Assembly: GCA_016765515.1 (NCBI GenBank)
Contig: JAESPT010000394.1
Coordinates: forward strand, 1-6,726
Direction of reading: 5' to 3'
From: Sneathiella sp.
GTDB taxonomy: Bacteria > Pseudomonadota > Alphaproteobacteria > Sneathiellales > Sneathiellaceae
DNA: 6,726 nt
Shown: in pieces, positions 4,794 through 6,726 of the stretch
Layout of the letters: the number at the start of each line of letters is the position of its first letter
Numbering within the stretch: the stretch's first letter is position 1
Made by a program: the position numbers and the translations under genes
Notes under the pieces: generated by a model
Seen by the model: only the letters and a program-made list of their open reading frames with translations
The model's database searches: none
What the model was told of the DNA's origin: nothing

Positions 4794-6726
4794 TATTTTA
4801 GCTGGACAACCAGAAACTCATCTCGTCGTTTTTACACCCTCTGGTAAACGAGGACGCTTCCCGACAGAAACACCCATTTTGGATGCGGCCCGGTCCCTCG
4901 GTGTTGACATCGATAGTGTTTGCGGTGGCCGTGGAATCTGTGGTCGCTGTCAGGTTGACTTGGTCACCGGTGAATTTGCCAAGCATGGCCTGACCAGTAC
5001 AGAAGCGTCCTTAAGTGATTTTGCTGAAGGCGAAGTAAAATACAAGGAAAGACGAGGCTTGCAGGAGGGGCGGCGGTTAAGCTGTCACGCCAGATTGCAA
5101 GGGGATGTCATCATCGATGTCCCGGCCTCTAGTCAAGTTCACAAGCAGATCATCGCAAAAGGTGCGGATGACCGAACAATTGAATTGGATCCGGCCATCC
5201 GTCTGCATTTTGTTACGGTGCAGGAACCGGACATGCATTATCCCACCGGTGATTTCGAGCGGCTTGCCATAGCGCTGGAACAGGAATGGGGCCTAACCGC
5301 GCTTGAATGTGACTTGAGGACGTTGCAAAGCTTGCAAAAAGCACTTCGTAAAGGGAATTGGTCTGTCACTGTTGCCGTCCACCGGGGACAACGAATAACG
5401 GCTATTTGGCCGGCGTTTCACAGTAGTGCGTACGGATTGGCTGTTGATGTTGGATCAACAACCATTGCCATGCATTTGTGTGATCTTTCAAGCGGCAAGG
5501 TTATCGCTTCTGCGGGTATGATGAACCCGCAAATACGGTTTGGTGAAGATCTCATGAGCCGGGTTTCCTATGTGATGATGAATCCTGGCGGCGACGTCAC
5601 GCTAACCAGCTCGGTACGGCAGGGGATTAATGATCTTATTAAAGAAGTGACCTCCTCCGCTGATATTGATCCAATGGATATCCTGAATGCTGTGTTTGTT
5701 GGAAATCCCATCATGCATCACTTGCTTCTCGGGATTGATCCAACTGAACTCGGGGGAGCTCCCTTTGCCCTGGCAACCAATACAGGTCTAACCGTGTGGG
5801 CAAGTGAGATTGATCTTATTAGTAATCCGGATGGTCGGGTGTATTTCCTGCCCTGCATAGCAGGACATGTCGGCGCAGATACAACAGCGGTTATTTTGTC
5901 AGAAGCGCCACATTTACAGGAAAAAGTGACTCTGATTGTGGATGTGGGCACAAATGCGGAGCTTGTCCTCGGGAATAATCAGCGTCTGCTGGCGGCATCC
6001 TCACCGACCGGTCCAGCCTTTGAAGGGGCACAGATTGCGTGTGGTCAGCGGGCCGCAGCCGGCGCGATTGAACGAGTTCGCATTGATCCTGAAACACTGA
6101 AAGCCCGGTTTAAGGTGATCGGAAGTGATCTCTGGTCGGATGAAGACGGATTTGCCGAAGCGACCAAAAAATCCGGCGTTACCGGTATTTGCGGCTCTGG
6201 TGTCATTGAAGTGATAGCGGAGATGTATCTGACGGGAATTTTGTCCACCGATGGTGTCGTCGATGGATCACGTGTGGATAGTTGTCCATATATTGTTGCC
6301 GATGACCGCACCTTTTCTTATGTGATGCTGGAAGATGATGAAAATCCTATCAAAATCTACCAGACAGATGTGCGGGCAATCCAATTGGCGAAAGCCGCTC
6401 TTTATGCGGGCGCCAAACTGCTCATGGATAGGTTCGGTGTTGATACGGTGGAACGTATCCTGCTGACCGGCGCTTTTGGTAGCCATATTGATACGAAATA
6501 CGCCATGATTTTGGGAATGATCCCTGATTGCGATTTGGAGGAAGTCAAGAGCGTCGGCAATGCCGCCGGTTTTGGTGCCCGAATTGCCTTGCTCAATCAG
6601 GCCGCCCGTGATGACGCGGAAGAAATAATTCGGCAGGTTGAGAAAGTGGAAACCGCCATTGAACCTGCTTTTCAGCAGTATTTTATTGAAGCGATGGCCT
6701 TGCCTCATAAGACAGAGCCCTATGAA
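4786..6726 (+). CDS. RACo-like corrinoid-reactivating protein: [2Fe-2S] ferredoxin domain plus ASKHA ATPase (3' end cut by window)
   Basis: The frame is open from ATG 4786 to the last base, 647 residues without a stop. Proteins of this family use ATP to reduce inactive Co(II) corrinoid proteins back to Co(I). Residues about 12-105 form a plant-type [2Fe-2S] domain with C46-GGRGI-C52-GR-C55 and the distant fourth ligand C100 (LSCHA). A linker and middle region follow, then the RACo-type ASKHA domain (DUF4445): phosphate-1 loop LAVDVGSTT at 218-226, VGNPIMHH, LPCIAGHVGAD, second loop VDVGTNAEL at 385-393, SSPTGPAFEGA, GICGSGVIE at 467-475 and LLTGAFGSHID near 559-569. The final residues (FIEAMALPHKTEP) look like the family's near-C-terminal segment, so probably only a few dozen residues are missing. 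It overlaps the MtgA-like gene by eight bases and its probable client is the corrinoid protein at 565-1251. No methanogen-type RamA [4Fe-4S] C-terminal domain is visible in the part present. Confidence 0.93.
   Translation, partial: MPDILAGQPETHLVVFTPSGKRGRFPTETPILDAARSLGVDIDSVCGGRGICGRCQVDLVTGEFAKHGLTSTEASLSDFAEGEVKYKERRGLQEGRRLSCHARLQGDVIIDVPASSQVHKQIIAKGADDRTIELDPAIRLHFVTVQEPDMHYPTGDFERLAIALEQEWGLTALECDLRTLQSLQKALRKGNWSVTVAVHRGQRITAIWPAFHSSAYGLAVDVGSTTIAMHLCDLSSGKVIASAGMMNPQIRFGEDLMSRVSYVMMNPGGDVTLTSSVRQGINDLIKEVTSSADIDPMDILNAVFVGNPIMHHLLLGIDPTELGGAPFALATNTGLTVWASEIDLISNPDGRVYFLPCIAGHVGADTTAVILSEAPHLQEKVTLIVDVGTNAELVLGNNQRLLAASSPTGPAFEGAQIACGQRAAAGAIERVRIDPETLKARFKVIGSDLWSDEDGFAEATKKSGVTGICGSGVIEVIAEMYLTGILSTDGVVDGSRVDSCPYIVADDRTFSYVMLEDDENPIKIYQTDVRAIQLAKAALYAGAKLLMDRFGVDTVERILLTGAFGSHIDTKYAMILGMIPDCDLEEVKSVGNAAGFGARIALLNQAARDDAEEIIRQVEKVETAIEPAFQQYFIEAMALPHKTEPYE

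Noticed and set aside
6268..6708. Long open frame on the - strand (146 codons)
   Set aside because: It lies opposite the strongly recognised ASKHA domain, and its translation resembles no family and looks like an antisense shadow.

Overview
The window is a same-strand gene cluster, all on the + strand, with the make-up of a corrinoid-dependent methyl-transfer and one-carbon oxidation module. The gene families and their order resemble clusters I associate with Alphaproteobacteria that break down methylated amines such as glycine betaine. That taxonomic call rests on recalled family resemblance, not on a search, and base composition looks intermediate rather than GC-rich.

Layout: 2-520 is the 3' end of a GcvT-fold gene, most like the C-terminus of a dimethylglycine/sarcosine dehydrogenase-type flavoprotein. 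565-1251 is a corrinoid (B12-binding) protein of the MtbC/MttC/MtgC type. 1274-1870 encodes a DUF1638 protein and 1880-2179 a small protein of the so-called 'virulence factor' family; both are of unknown role. 2179-2712 is a cysteine-rich MetV-like protein (MTHFR C-terminal domain). 2709-3794 is methylenetetrahydrofolate reductase (metF), interrupted by one in-frame TAA at 3324-3326. After a 99-base gap, 3894-4793 is a methyltetrahydrofolate:corrinoid methyltransferase (MtgA-like). 4786-6726 is an almost complete RACo-type [2Fe-2S]/ASKHA corrinoid-reactivating ATPase that runs off the right edge. No stretch over 300 bases lacks a gene. I see no tRNA, rRNA, CRISPR array or mobile element.

How the parts fit (inference): a substrate-specific methyltransferase of the MttB superfamily, not present here, would move a methyl group from a quaternary amine to the corrinoid protein. 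The MtgA-like enzyme passes it to tetrahydrofolate. The MetV/MetF pair would oxidise methyl-THF to methylene-THF. The RACo-like protein re-reduces corrinoid that has oxidised to Co(II). The GcvT/DMGDH-like gene would then take a further methyl group from a tertiary amine such as dimethylglycine, also giving methylene-THF. The main anomaly is the nonsense codon in metF, which removes the second half of its barrel at the one step that links methyl-THF to the rest of folate metabolism.
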